A DNA stretch of 64,000 nucleotides from Clostridia bacterium (GCA_900770385.1 CAAGKK010000016.1:1-64000); one strand, 5' to 3'; numbered from the stretch's first letter, positions 23,401-31,888 are shown. Notes: generated from the sequence alone by a model not told the origin. Program-made: numbers and translations.

Positions 23401-25569
23401 ATATATTCTCAAAGAGAAAATAAACAAATGTTATCTAAGTATAACAAATCTGGAGATTTAGACTTTATAGATGTACAAATAAAATGTAAAGTAAAAGACA
23501 CTGTAGTAAATGAACAACTTATAACAAATATAGCAGACATATCTGGAATGCAAAATAAAAACGGAGAAGATATCGAAAAAGATATAGATTCTGCAAAAGA
23601 TAATGTACAACTTCCAACAGATGCAGAATTACCAAACTATAAAGGTAAAACTACAAATAAAGATGACTTAACAGATAAAGAATATTACTATGCTGGTCAA
23701 GAAGATGATGATGATTTTGAAAAATTAATTGTTAAAAACTTTGATTTAAGTTTAAGAAAATTTATTATTGCAGTTAACAATACAGAATTAAAATCAGACA
23801 TAATAGATGGTAGCAAATATACAAGAGAACCAGAAGTAGATGCATCAAAATTAGGAACAAAAGATGCTAATGGAAACATTATAACAACAGCAACATATAC
23901 TCATCCTAAAACACCAGTACAAGTTAAAAAAGGTGATAAAGTTATATATATTATTAGAGTATATAATGAAGGAAGTTTAGCAGGATATGCTACAAAAATT
24001 ATAGAAAATGTACCAGAAGGACTAACTTTTGTAGAAAACAGTGAAACAAATAAAAAATATAGCTGGAAAGTTGAAGATGGAAAATTAACAACAGATTATC
24101 TTGCAGATAAAATAATAAACCCAGTTTCAGTTGTAGAAACAACAGGTAATAAAAACCTAGATTATAAAGATATAGAAGTAGAATTTGAAGTTACAGCAGA
24201 ACCTTCAAAGTTTGCAGGAAAGCTTATTACAAACTGGGCAGAAATTGGTGAAGATAGCAATAATGACATTGATTCTACACCAGGAAATGATGTAAAAACA
24301 GAAGATGATATAGACTACGAACCATTAGAATTAACATATTTTGATTTAGTTTTAAGAAAATTTATTACTAATGTAAATGGTACAGAATATAATAACAGAG
24401 TTCCAGAAGTTGATACTTCAAAACTAGGAACTGTAGACCCAATAACAGGTGAAAAAATAACAACAGCAACATATACACATACAAAAGATCCAGTTATTGT
24501 AGAAACAGGAAGTACAGTAATTTATACAATTAGAGTATATAATGAAGGAACAGCAGATGGATATGCAAATGAAATAACAGATGATATACCAGATGGACTA
24601 GAATTCTTACCAGAACATGAAGTAAACTCTGGAAAAGATGGTTACAAATGGGTAATGCTAGATGAAGAAGGAAAAATTACTCAAGATGTTTCAAAGGCTA
24701 AAAAAATTACTACAAATTATTTATCTGAAAATAATGATCCAACAAAAGTTCTAAGTGGATATAAAGAAGAAAATGGAGCAAAAACATTATCTTACCAAGA
24801 TGTAAAAGTTGCATTTAAAGTAATAGAGCCAAAGAATTCTAAGAGAATAGTAATAAATACAGCAGAAATCTCTAAAGCTAGCATGGAGGATATAGATTCA
24901 ATACCAGGAAATAGCAAAATAGAAGAAGATGATATAGACAATGAATATTTAAGAGTAGAAACATTTGACTTAGCACTTAAAAAATGGGTAACAGAAACAA
25001 GAGTTACTTATAAAGGAAAAACAACCACAACAAAAACAGGATTCACAGCAGATTCGACAGAAATGGCAAAGGTTGATATTGTTGCATCAAGATTAAAATC
25101 AACAACAGTTAAATTTGTATACAATATACAAATAATAAATGAAGGTCAAGTAGCAGGAACAGCAACAGAAATAAAAGATTATGTACCATCAGGATTAAAA
25201 TTCGAAGAAGAAGATAACGCAGGATGGGTATATGATAAAAAAGATGATTCAGTTACTACTACACAACTAAAAGATAAAGTAATAGAACCAGGAAAAAGTG
25301 AAACAGTTCAAATAGTTTTAACTTGGAAAAACTCAACAACAAACATGGGAGTAAAAACAAACTGGGCAGAAATAAGTGCAGACAATGGAGATGATGTTGA
25401 CTCAACACCTAATAACTTTGATAAATTAGAAGATGATATAGACGATGCAAAAGTAATACTATCAATTAAAACAGGTAGTGCAAAATTATATATAGCATTA
25501 GCAGTAATTTCTATAGCAATATTAGGCGGAGGAACATTTGCAATAAAAAAATATGTAATTGACAAATAA
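20464..25569 (+). CDS. Large surface adhesin: thioester domain, CnaB repeats, DUF11 repeats
   Basis: This is a 1701-residue secreted protein. The signal peptide is residues 5-28. The N-terminal TQXA/thioester domain (about 50-320) has the likely bond-forming pair C104 (in YYCVNATQ) and Q231 (in QQLAIW), as in pathogen adhesins that bind host proteins covalently. Four CnaB-type domains follow, each opening V-x-K-x-W-D/S-D (starts near 445, 547, 648 and 755). Then come four DUF11-like isopeptide repeats opening with FSLRKFI or a variant (near 850, 1093, 1292 and 1500). The C-terminus is a single membrane helix (about 1676-1695) with a short KK tail. No LPXTG motif is visible, so it is probably membrane-anchored or sorted by a non-standard signal. 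AAAGGGGT is the ribosome binding site. A terminator follows. Confidence 0.85.
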   Translation: MRKKRILTLSGILLGVLMCFNFNKVQAVDSVFSGAKLTRETLSTVAQANELNEIKYLGISKIRQSGKYYQLDTTTTNEGKKVWKITRRDSATSTTPIYDEIYYCVNATQGFIGNDNRVMAEGAIDAYPNQYVMNNTNKDKISSLSAGDLGTNYNKVLWILDNSYIPGKSTEEEKKALFTKVMQYIQNNDGYNKLNNIISHTPAKELIESNMISKEDNDLNMTDEEIEIAQQLAIWYFTNTSVSEYHNTKGTMNTIYVGENNKLAQLRTSGGEFYVEDFQRNFYRGAFREWKMNALFMYLINNANANYSKEDVPTVSLDSTNVIVRESADGENFIAGPYKLTGTNKEKLEKTYEYRTNKEGVKLVDEKEKEISYWSDYIDKSFYIRIPKSQVTEKNTNISLTLTYKYNDRTLTFLTDEANADKTQPVVNVKEGEIRKDLTTNLMFNITEISVEKKWDDYNNQDGIRPATVKVQLLEDGKVKDTVELSNDKLTHTWNKLLADKTYTVVELDEKGQQINGIGKYNNAYSTTYENDGAKTIIINQHTPEKISKTVTKVWDDANNQDGNRPKEIFVTLYKEVNGTKTVVAGQENIKITQGENGEWKYTWNDLPKYDNGKEIKYTVEETAINGYTPAYSTDTFTITNKYVPGTVSRTVKKVWSDNNNQDGIRPNTVTVQLYADGIAKGEAVTLNKENSWTYTWTELPEKQNGTTINYEIKEIKIGNTEVVENKAGEYTVSSSVSEDKITTTITNTHTPATVGKTVKKVWDDKDNLARPTSVKVQLYANGTAKDSPVELNSENGWSYTWTNLNEKQEGKTIVYTVKEIPVNGYEASYSAESFENTDTIIITNKYISIDFSLRKFITAVNDTELKSEDGKYLREPKVDQTVIGTKDASGNTITTAIYKHTKEPIAVQKGDTVTYTIRVYNEGETDGYVSKITDHLPEWLEFLPDDELNKKYLWTQDTNNNRTITTDIASKGKVTGEEIYSQRENKQMLSKYNKSGDLDFIDVQIKCKVKDTVVNEQLITNIADISGMQNKNGEDIEKDIDSAKDNVQLPTDAELPNYKGKTTNKDDLTDKEYYYAGQEDDDDFEKLIVKNFDLSLRKFIIAVNNTELKSDIIDGSKYTREPEVDASKLGTKDANGNIITTATYTHPKTPVQVKKGDKVIYIIRVYNEGSLAGYATKIIENVPEGLTFVENSETNKKYSWKVEDGKLTTDYLADKIINPVSVVETTGNKNLDYKDIEVEFEVTAEPSKFAGKLITNWAEIGEDSNNDIDSTPGNDVKTEDDIDYEPLELTYFDLVLRKFITNVNGTEYNNRVPEVDTSKLGTVDPITGEKITTATYTHTKDPVIVETGSTVIYTIRVYNEGTADGYANEITDDIPDGLEFLPEHEVNSGKDGYKWVMLDEEGKITQDVSKAKKITTNYLSENNDPTKVLSGYKEENGAKTLSYQDVKVAFKVIEPKNSKRIVINTAEISKASMEDIDSIPGNSKIEEDDIDNEYLRVETFDLALKKWVTETRVTYKGKTTTTKTGFTADSTEMAKVDIVASRLKSTTVKFVYNIQIINEGQVAGTATEIKDYVPSGLKFEEEDNAGWVYDKKDDSVTTTQLKDKVIEPGKSETVQIVLTWKNSTTNMGVKTNWAEISADNGDDVDSTPNNFDKLEDDIDDAKVILSIKTGSAKLYIALAVISIAILGGGTFAIKKYVIDK

Positions 25570-25585
25570 AGTTAAACATATATGA

Positions 25586-25619
25586 AAATTAGCAGACATA
25601 AAGTCTGCTAATTTTTTTA
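25586..25619 (+). terminator. Terminator of the adhesin gene
   Basis: AAATTAGCAGAC (25586-25597) pairs with GTCTGCTAATTT (25603-25614) and ends in a T run. Confidence 0.9.
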
Positions 25620-25691
25620 TAGTATTGTCCGTGCGAAAAAACACAATGAATAATGAAGAATTAATAATTAAAAATGAATAATTTATAGAAA

Positions 25692-25810
25692 TTCAGACTA
25701 TTTTGAGACTTTTTTGAAAAATTAGGGCCCGACAGCCCTTTGAGGCATACGGATTACCCATTGTCTTGGAGGGTCTAATTTGGAGAGAAAGTGCTCAAAA
25801 TGTAGGCTGA
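25692..25810 (-). repeat. MITE-like inverted-repeat element, copy 3 (reversed)
   Basis: It reads TTCAGACTATTTTGAGAC at the left and TGTAGGCTGAA at the right, the reverse complement of copies 1, 2 and 4. TACCCATTGTCTTGG shows small changes in the centre. Orientation independence fits an inserted element. Confidence 0.8.
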
Positions 25811-25837
25811 AAAATTTATATAGCTATTTCTTTGTAG

Positions 25838-25870
25838 TAGCTACGGGCGGACACGGGGTTCCGCCCCTAC
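25838..25870. repeat. GC-rich hairpin repeat
   Basis: TAGCTACGGGCGGA pairs in part with TCCGCCCCTA. It is in inverted orientation, as is the adjoining larger element. Confidence 0.75.
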
Positions 25871-25916
25871 ATATATATTATTTATTCTTCATTATTCACT
25901 ATTAATTAAATTACCT

Positions 25917-25936
25917 GTAGGGGCGGACGACTCTAC
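25917..25936. repeat. Truncated GC-rich hairpin repeat
   Basis: Only the left arm, GTAGGGGCGGACGACTCTAC, remains; the right GC arm is missing. Confidence 0.55.
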
Positions 25937-25963
25937 AAAATTTTAAAAATATATATTAATTTC

Positions 25964-25992
25964 TTGATAAAATGGCATTATTAATATATAAT
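25964..25992 (+). promoter_or_regulatory. Promoter of the lepB operon
   Basis: TTGATA (25964-25969), 17-base spacer, TATAAT (25987-25992). The -10 box lies downstream of an in-frame ATG at 25972, which therefore cannot be the lepB start. Confidence 0.75.
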
Positions 25993-26022
25993 AGTTATGT
26001 TATAAATGGGAGGCATATATTT

Positions 26023-26673
26023 ATGAAAGAAGAAACAAAAGCAAAGATAAAAGATATTTTTGAATGGATATATTGTATAGTAATTGCAGTTGTACTTGCA
26101 TTATTAATTAAGTACTATGTAGGTACTCCAACAGTTGTAAAAATGTCATCTATGTATCCAACATTCAAACAAAATGAGAGATTAATATTAAACAGAATTT
26201 ATAGAACAATGCATACAACTCCAAAAAGAGGAGAAGTTATTACTTTTGAATCTCCAAGTGTTACATTTGCAGATTCTGAAAATGCAGATTTAGAAAATCC
26301 TGTTGCTAAATATGAAAATGAGCCAGAAGGATGGTTTGCTAAGTTTGTATACCATGTACTAGAAATTAATAAAACAAGTTATATAAAAAGAGTAATAGCT
26401 TTACCAGGAGAGCATTTAGAAATTAAAAATAACAAGGTTTATATAAATGGAGAAGAACTAAAAGAAGAATATCTTGCAGATGATGTTATAACAGATTCTA
26501 CAGAAGGAGCTTATATTGATTTAGTAGTTCCAGAAGGAACAGTTTTTGTTATGGGAGATAATAGACAACATAGTGGAGATTCTAGAAGATTTGGCTGTGT
26601 GCCATTTGATAAAATAGAAAGTAAAGTATGCTTTAGATTTTGGCCTTTAAATAGATTTGGAGTAATAAAATAA
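26023..26673 (+). CDS. lepB: Type I signal peptidase
   Basis: This 216-residue membrane protease cleaves signal peptides from exported proteins. The start at 26023 is set by TGGGAGG (26007-26013) and by the promoter at 25964; an earlier in-frame ATG (25972) is rejected. One membrane helix (about 14-32) is followed by the catalytic serine S43 in MSSMYPTF and the catalytic lysine K122 in YIKRVIALPGE. The late motif MGDNRQHSGDSRRFG is typical. The segment between the two catalytic motifs carries a long insertion (about 76-115) rich in acidic residues. It is the first gene of the lepB-holB-ricT-ferredoxin run. Confidence 0.92.
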   Translation: MKEETKAKIKDIFEWIYCIVIAVVLALLIKYYVGTPTVVKMSSMYPTFKQNERLILNRIYRTMHTTPKRGEVITFESPSVTFADSENADLENPVAKYENEPEGWFAKFVYHVLEINKTSYIKRVIALPGEHLEIKNNKVYINGEELKEEYLADDVITDSTEGAYIDLVVPEGTVFVMGDNRQHSGDSRRFGCVPFDKIESKVCFRFWPLNRFGVIK

Positions 26674-26690
26674 GATTAAGGAAAATAAGT

Positions 26691-27575
26691 ATGTTTGAAA
26701 ATTTAATAGGTAATGAAAAAACAAAACAAGATTTGAAAACAGTATTACAAAACAATAAAGTTTCACATAGTTATATGTTTATAGGAGATAAAGGAATTGG
26801 CAAATATCAATTTGCAAAAGAATTTGCAAAAGGTATATTATGTTTAAACGAAGAAAAACCATGTGGAAGTTGCAAATCTTGTATAGAATTTAACAACAAC
26901 AATAATCCAGATTATAAATATATAGGTTTAGAAGATGAATCTAGCATAAAAATAGAAGCTATTAGAAAAATGCAAGAAAAAGTTCAAGAATTACCTATTG
27001 TATCTAGTAAAAAAGTTTATATTATAGATGATAGCGAATATATGACAAAAGAAGCGCAAAATTGTTTATTAAAAACAATAGAAGAGCCGCCAGAATTTGT
27101 AACAGTAATATTAATAACATCAAATGAGAATAAAATATTAAATACTATAAAATCAAGGTGTTTGAAAATATATTTTAGTAATATAAATAATAACGAGTTA
27201 AAACAATTTTTAATGGACAAATATAAAATAAATAATATATCAGAAAACATGTTGAGAGCTTATAATGGAAGTATTGGAAAAGCACTTAAAATACATGAAA
27301 ATGAAGAATTATACAAGCAAATAGAAGCGGTATTTAATAATATTGAAAACTATAATATAATTACAGCAATAAAAAATTTAGAAGTTTTGTATAAAGCAAA
27401 AGAAAACATAAATGAGTTGTTAGATTATATAAATGTACTGTTAATATATAAAGCAAAAGATAATGTTAAATATGTAGATTATATAAAAGAAGTAGAGAAT
27501 ACAAAAAGAAAATTAAATTCAAATTGTAATTACGATATGAGCATAGATTCATTATTATTTAAAATTTGGCAATAA
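26691..27575 (+). CDS. holB: DNA polymerase III delta-prime subunit
   Basis: This 294-residue AAA+ clamp-loader subunit opens and loads the sliding clamp together with tau/gamma and delta. The N-terminal motif FENLIGNEKTKQDL is classical. The P-loop is IGDKGIGKYQ, with Tyr after the lysine where active ATPases have Ser/Thr. A four-cysteine zinc site begins at CLNEEKPCGSCKSC (about 56-69). Sensor-like TIEEPPEFVTVILIT and SRCLKIYF follow. It lies 17 bases after lepB, with AAGGAAAAT upstream. The next gene begins 11 bases past its stop. Confidence 0.9.
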   Translation: MFENLIGNEKTKQDLKTVLQNNKVSHSYMFIGDKGIGKYQFAKEFAKGILCLNEEKPCGSCKSCIEFNNNNNPDYKYIGLEDESSIKIEAIRKMQEKVQELPIVSSKKVYIIDDSEYMTKEAQNCLLKTIEEPPEFVTVILITSNENKILNTIKSRCLKIYFSNINNNELKQFLMDKYKINNISENMLRAYNGSIGKALKIHENEELYKQIEAVFNNIENYNIITAIKNLEVLYKAKENINELLDYINVLLIYKAKDNVKYVDYIKEVENTKRKLNSNCNYDMSIDSLLFKIWQ

Positions 27576-27586
27576 GGAGGAAAATA

Positions 27587-28459
27587 TTGAACAGAGAAAT
27601 TATAGGAGTAAAATTTAAAAAATTAGGTAAAATATATTTCTTTGATCCTAAAAAAGAAAAACTTAATAGAGGAGATTTAGTAATAGTAGAAACAGCAAAT
27701 GGAATAGAATTTGCCGAAGTTGTAGTAGCAAATAAAGAAATGCCAGAAGAAAAATTAGTAAATCCACTAAAATCAATAATTAGAAAAGCGAATTATAAAG
27801 ATATAAAACATAATGAAGAAAACAAGAAAAAAGAAAAAGAGGCATTTAAAAAAGCAGAAGAATTAATAAAACAACATAATTTAAACATGAATTTAACAGA
27901 GGTTGAATATACATTTGATAATAGCAAATTATTATTCTATTTTACAGCAGATGGTAGAATTGATTTTAGAGATTTAGTAAAAGACTTAGCTGCTATATAT
28001 AAAACTAGAATAGAATTAAGACAAATAGGGGTTAGAGATCAAGTTAGAAAAATTGGAGGAAATGGTGTTTGCGGTAGAGAATTATGCTGTTGCACATTTT
28101 TAGATAATTTTGATTCTGTATCAATAAAAATGGCAAAAGAACAAAATATAGCATTAACACCATCTAAAATTTCTGGAAATTGTGGTAGACTTATGTGCTG
28201 CTTAAAATATGAGCAAGAAGTATATGAAGAAAAACTTTCAAGACTTCCAAAAGTTGGAGCAATAGTTAAAGTAGAAGATGAGGGAGAAGGAATAGTAGAC
28301 TCTATAGAGATTTTAAAAGAAAAAATAAGAGTAAAATTTAAAGATAAAGATGGTTTTTACTATAGAAAATACGATGCAAAAGATGTAAAAATTATTAAAG
28401 ATGTAGAAGACAAAAATGAAGACATAGAAGATGAAGAATTAAAAAAATTAGAAGAATAA
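27587..28459 (+). CDS. ricT: PSP1-domain protein RicT (YaaT)
   Basis: This 290-residue protein is RicT/YaaT, the PSP1 subunit of the RicAFT iron-sulfur complex that in Bacillus steers RNase Y cleavage and affects sporulation and competence. The start is TTG 27587 behind AGGAGG (27575-27580); an upstream in-frame TTG at 27566 lacks a ribosome binding site. The PSP1 core has GVRDQVRKIGGNGVCGREL, then CCCTFLDNF, and NCGRLMCCLKYE, whose cysteines bind the clusters. A charged acidic tail follows. holB-ricT adjacency is the same as in Bacillus. Confidence 0.92.
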   Translation: MNREIIGVKFKKLGKIYFFDPKKEKLNRGDLVIVETANGIEFAEVVVANKEMPEEKLVNPLKSIIRKANYKDIKHNEENKKKEKEAFKKAEELIKQHNLNMNLTEVEYTFDNSKLLFYFTADGRIDFRDLVKDLAAIYKTRIELRQIGVRDQVRKIGGNGVCGRELCCCTFLDNFDSVSIKMAKEQNIALTPSKISGNCGRLMCCLKYEQEVYEEKLSRLPKVGAIVKVEDEGEGIVDSIEILKEKIRVKFKDKDGFYYRKYDAKDVKIIKDVEDKNEDIEDEELKKLEE

Positions 28460-28479
28460 AATGAAAGAAGGTGAAAAAA

Positions 28480-28650
28480 ATGGCTTATAAAATAACAGAT
28501 GCTTGTATATCTTGTGGAGCATGTGCATCAGCATGTCCTGTAGAATGCATAAAACAAGGAGATTCTAAATACGAAATAAATCAAGATGCTTGTATATCTT
28601 GTGGAACTTGTAGTAGTGTTTGCCCAGTAGAAGCTCCAGTTGAGGAATAA
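28480..28650 (+). CDS. 2[4Fe-4S] ferredoxin
   Basis: This 56-residue protein has two C-x2-C-x2-C-x3-C-P motifs (C9, C12, C15, C19 and C38, C41, C44, C48), the clostridial-type ferredoxin pattern with a duplicated ACISCG-x-C half. The start follows AGAAGGTG by 7 bases. It is the last gene of the lepB operon and is followed by a strong terminator. It can donate electrons to or accept them from the ferredoxin oxidoreductase encoded convergently next door. Confidence 0.95.
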   Translation: MAYKITDACISCGACASACPVECIKQGDSKYEINQDACISCGTCSSVCPVEAPVEE

Positions 28651-28656
28651 GAATTT

Positions 28657-28689
28657 AAAGCTGGTGGATATATATCCACCAGCTTTTTA
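28657..28689 (+). terminator. Terminator after the ferredoxin gene
   Basis: AAAGCTGGTGGATA pairs with TATCCACCAGCTTT and is followed by TTTAT. The stem is very long and GC-containing. Confidence 0.9.
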
Positions 28690-28708
28690 TATAGTAGAAA
28701 ATTTCTTT

Positions 28709-28738
28709 CTACGGGCGGACACAGGGTTTCGCCCCTAC
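28709..28738. repeat. GC-rich hairpin repeat between convergent genes
   Basis: CTACGGGCGGA and TCGCCCCTA arms with loop CACAGGGT, just beyond the end of the por operon. Confidence 0.75.
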
Positions 28739-28745
28739 ATATATA

Positions 28746-29696
28746 TTATTTGTTTGTTAATTCCTCTAAATCTAATAATTCTTGCCATCTTTTATCTACT
28801 TCTTTTTGGAATTCTTCTATCATCCATTCATTTCCAGGTTTAAACATGTGTTTAAATCTTTTTTGTGGTCTTAAAAATTCTTCAACAGGAAGTTTTTTTG
28901 CTGGCTTATATGTTATTTTATATTTTCCATCTTCTACTTCATATAATGGCCAATAACATGTGTCTACAGCTAGTTTATTTATTTTCATTAAATCATCTGT
29001 TGAATATCCCCATCCTCTTGGGCATGGAGCAAGTACATTTAAGAAACAAGCGCCTTTGGTATATATAGCTTTTTCTGATTTTTCGTACAAATCTTTAAAG
29101 TTTGTCATAGCAGCTGTTTGAGCAACATAAGGTAAATGATGCCCAGCCATTACTTTAGTTAAATCTTTTCTTATTTGCATTTTACCAGGAATTACACTTC
29201 CGGCAGGAGAGGTTGTTGTATCTGCAAAATGAGGTGTTGCAGAAGATCTTTGTATGCCGGTATTCATATATGCACCATTATCGTAACATACATAAACCAT
29301 ATCATGACCTCTTTCCATTGCACCAGAAAGACTTTGTAATCCTATATCATAAGTTCCACCATCACCACCAAATGCAATAAATTTTGTATTTTCATCTTTT
29401 GGTAGTTTTCCTTGTTTTTTTAATGAAACATAAGCAGCTTCCGCACCAGATAATGTAGCTCCAGCACATTCAAAAGCTGTATGTATAAAAGAATCTGTCC
29501 AAGCAGTATAAGGATAAATAAATGTAGAAACTTCCATACATCCTGTTGCATTACAGATAACTGCATGGTCATCTTCATGTAATGCACGAAGCACCATTCT
29601 TCCAACAACAGGTGCACCACAACCTGCACACATTCTATGTCCTGCTGTGAATCTAGAAGGTTTATTTGCTATTACTTCTTTTAAATTATAAGGCAT
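28746..29696 (-). CDS. porB: 2-oxoacid:ferredoxin oxidoreductase beta subunit (PorB)
   Basis: This 316-residue thiamine-diphosphate-binding subunit belongs to a four-subunit pyruvate-type ferredoxin oxidoreductase. It has the early cysteine motif MCAGCGAPVVGR, the TPP/Mg motif GDGGTYDIGLQ and CYDNGAYMNTGIQRS. The start at 29696 (MPYNLKEV) follows GGGAGG in the end of porA; the longer in-frame start at 29720 lies inside porA and is less likely. It is the last gene of the por operon. Pyruvate is the likeliest substrate, but a branched-chain 2-oxoacid cannot be excluded. Confidence 0.88.
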   Translation of the reverse strand: MPYNLKEVIANKPSRFTAGHRMCAGCGAPVVGRMVLRALHEDDHAVICNATGCMEVSTFIYPYTAWTDSFIHTAFECAGATLSGAEAAYVSLKKQGKLPKDENTKFIAFGGDGGTYDIGLQSLSGAMERGHDMVYVCYDNGAYMNTGIQRSSATPHFADTTTSPAGSVIPGKMQIRKDLTKVMAGHHLPYVAQTAAMTNFKDLYEKSEKAIYTKGACFLNVLAPCPRGWGYSTDDLMKINKLAVDTCYWPLYEVEDGKYKITYKPAKKLPVEEFLRPQKRFKHMFKPGNEWMIEEFQKEVDKRWQELLDLEELTNK

Positions 29697-29697
29697 A

Positions 29698-30888
29698 TTA
29701 TTTTTCCTCCCTTCTAACACCTAAATATCTATAAGGGTCTTCTATTTTTTTACTTAAATCAAGCTTTGCTAAATCTTCGAAAACTGAATTTATATCTTCA
29801 GCCTTTGTATCTCTACCACCAATACCATAAATATAATTTACAGTAGGTACAAATACTTGGTTTGTAAACATTGCAGAAGTTATATCTTCAAACAATGCTC
29901 CACCAGCAGCATTTAAAGAATCTGCCTTATCTAAAACAGCAATAGCTTTAGCATTTTTTAAAGCGTCAGCAATTTCTTCAGCAGGGAATGGTCTAAACAT
30001 ACGAATCTTTACAAGACCTGCTTTTATTCCCTGTTTTCTTAAATTATCTACAACAAATTTTGTTGTTCCAGCAGTTGAATTCATACAAACAATAATATAA
30101 TCTGCATCTTGAGATTTATATTCCTCAAAGAAAGAATAATTTCTTCCTGTTAATTTTGCAAAATCTTCTGATACTTCTTTTATTACATTTTTTGCATTTT
30201 TCATTGCTTCAGCTTGTTGATATTTATGTTCAAATAAATATGCTTGTAAATCTAATGGTCCAACTGCAATAGGTTCTTTTTTATTTAACAAGTAATGTTC
30301 AGGATGATATTCTCCAACAAATTCTTTTACTTTAGAGTCTTCTATTAATTCAATATTTTCTATAGAATGTGAAGTTATAAAACCATCTTGGCAAATCATT
30401 ATTGGTAGCATAACATCTTTATGTTCTGCTATTCTATTAGCCATAATTGTGTTATCATAAGCTTCTTGATTATTTTCGCTAAATAACATAATCCATCCAC
30501 TATCACGAACTCCCATTGCATCTGAATGATCATTATGTATATTTAGTGGACCAGATACAGCTCTATTTACTAAAGATAATACAATAGGCAATCTAAGGCT
30601 TGAAGCTATGTAAATCATTTCCCACATAAGAGAAAGACCATTTGCAGATGTAGCTGTCATAGCTCTAGCTCCTGCAGCTTCTGCTCCAATACAAGCGCTC
30701 ATAGCACTATGTTCACTTTCAACAGCAACAAATTCGGTATCAACCAAACCATTGCTTACAAAAGTTGAAAAATATTGTGGTATTTCAGTAGAAGGTGTTA
30801 TAGGAAATGCTGCAACAACATCTGGGTTTATTTGTTTCATTGCAGTAGCAACAGCTTCATTACCACTTAAGCGTTCTCTAATACTCAT
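29698..30888 (-). CDS. porA: 2-oxoacid:ferredoxin oxidoreductase alpha subunit (PorA)
   Basis: This 396-residue alpha subunit starts with GNEAVATAMKQINPDVVAAF, then PITPSTEIPQYF and ESEHSAMSACIGAEAAGAR, the typical fold I motifs. The C-terminal half has the transketolase-C-like segment with VKIRMFRPFPAEE and VLDKADS. It is positioned between delta and beta, with AGAAAGGAT upstream. It is full length, with no anomalies. Confidence 0.9.
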   Translation of the reverse strand: MSIRERLSGNEAVATAMKQINPDVVAAFPITPSTEIPQYFSTFVSNGLVDTEFVAVESEHSAMSACIGAEAAGARAMTATSANGLSLMWEMIYIASSLRLPIVLSLVNRAVSGPLNIHNDHSDAMGVRDSGWIMLFSENNQEAYDNTIMANRIAEHKDVMLPIMICQDGFITSHSIENIELIEDSKVKEFVGEYHPEHYLLNKKEPIAVGPLDLQAYLFEHKYQQAEAMKNAKNVIKEVSEDFAKLTGRNYSFFEEYKSQDADYIIVCMNSTAGTTKFVVDNLRKQGIKAGLVKIRMFRPFPAEEIADALKNAKAIAVLDKADSLNAAGGALFEDITSAMFTNQVFVPTVNYIYGIGGRDTKAEDINSVFEDLAKLDLSKKIEDPYRYLGVRREEK

Positions 30889-30915
30889 AATTTTTAATCC
30901 TTTCTATTTTTAATT

Positions 30916-31197
30916 TTATTGCATCGTGATTGCTCCGAATGGACATACTTTTGCACAAACACCACAACCTTTGCAATAATCATAGTCGAAATCTTCTCTT
31001 TTTTGTTCTTTATTTACAGGTATAGCATCATCTGGACAAACTGGAAAACATAAACCGCATTGTTTACATTTTTCAGATAAGAAAATTGGTTTAGAAGATC
31101 TCCAATCTCCTGTTTTAAATTCTTTAGCATTACCAGCTTTGTATATATTACCACCAATTGTTAAATCTTCTGCTGGTGTGTTAGGTGAAATTTTCAT
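30916..31197 (-). CDS. porD: 2-oxoacid:ferredoxin oxidoreductase delta subunit (PorD)
   Basis: This 93-residue iron-sulfur subunit has two ferredoxin motifs, CKQCGLCFPVCPDDAI and CKGCGVCAKVCPFGAI, after an N-terminal segment typical of PorD (about 40 residues). It passes electrons from the alpha/beta active site to ferredoxin. AAGGAGG lies upstream. Confidence 0.92.
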   Translation of the reverse strand: MKISPNTPAEDLTIGGNIYKAGNAKEFKTGDWRSSKPIFLSEKCKQCGLCFPVCPDDAIPVNKEQKREDFDYDYCKGCGVCAKVCPFGAITMQ

Positions 31198-31216
31198 AAG
31201 ATGTACCTCCTTAATA

Positions 31217-31798
31217 TTAATTTATTTGTTTAATTTCCTTAAGTGCAACTTTTAAAGCGTTCATATTACCTTCGATTACTTCAGGTTTTTTTGCAAATTT
31301 ATGTTTAAAAGAACCTTCCATATCTTTAATTAATTCATCATCTGTCATAACACCAGAAATTTTAACAATTCCAGCCAACATTGGAACATTTGGAAAATAT
31401 TTTCCTAGTGCATCAACAGAAATTTTTCTTGCATCTAATGTATAAACGTTTCCTTTGTAATCTTTTAATAAGTCTTTAATTTCATTTTCTGATTTTGTTG
31501 TATTAATAATAATTCCGCCGTTTTCTTTTAAACCAGCTGTTACAGGAACTGTTTCTAATAAAGTGTCATCTACTACTACTACAAAATCTGGCTCATAAAT
31601 ATTAGAATGTATTGTAATAGGGTTATTGCTTATTCTGTTGTAAGCAGTAATAGGAGCGCCCATTCTTTCTGGTCCATATTCAGGAAACCCTTGAATATAT
31701 TTTCCCGTATTAAAAGCAGCATCGGCTAGTAAAAGTGAAGCAGTTTTAGCACCTTGACCTCCTCTACCATGCCATCTGATTTCAATTAAATCATTCAT
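31217..31798 (-). CDS. porC: 2-oxoacid:ferredoxin oxidoreductase gamma subunit (PorC)
   Basis: This 193-residue gamma subunit has the hallmark EIRWHGRGGQGAKTAS, then YIQGFPEYGPERMGAPI. It is the first gene of the porCDAB operon, reading leftward from the promoter at 31860-31888, with AAGGAGG before its start. The four-gene form contrasts with the single-chain enzyme found in many Clostridia. Confidence 0.92.
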   Translation of the reverse strand: MNDLIEIRWHGRGGQGAKTASLLLADAAFNTGKYIQGFPEYGPERMGAPITAYNRISNNPITIHSNIYEPDFVVVVDDTLLETVPVTAGLKENGGIIINTTKSENEIKDLLKDYKGNVYTLDARKISVDALGKYFPNVPMLAGIVKISGVMTDDELIKDMEGSFKHKFAKKPEVIEGNMNALKVALKEIKQIN

Positions 31799-31859
31799 GT
31801 ATTAACCTCCTTTTATGAAATAAAAAATTGAATAAATATTGCTAAATATTAGCATATTA

Positions 31860-31888
31860 AGTATATGATTAATTGTAAAAAAAGTCAA
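31860..31888 (-). promoter_or_regulatory. Promoter of the por operon
   Basis: On the minus strand: TTGACT (31888-31883), 17-base spacer, TATACT (31865-31860). It is back to back with the promoter of the divergent gene at 31967. Confidence 0.75.

Larger units (their letters stand above)
25620..25963. other. Intergenic stretch with reversed repeat module
   Basis: It holds an AT-rich linker (about 25640-25690), a full inverted-repeat element in reverse orientation (25692-25810), a full GC hairpin (25838-25870), a second AT-rich linker and a half hairpin (25917-25936). No ORF was seen. Confidence 0.75.

Noticed and set aside
25972..26022. Upstream ATG of lepB (25972)
   Set aside because: The promoter -10 box (25987-25992) lies after it, and a strong ribosome binding site precedes 26023.
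28640..29629. Small ORFs overlapping the por beta gene in other frames
   Set aside because: porB has clear family motifs over this whole stretch; the other frames have none.
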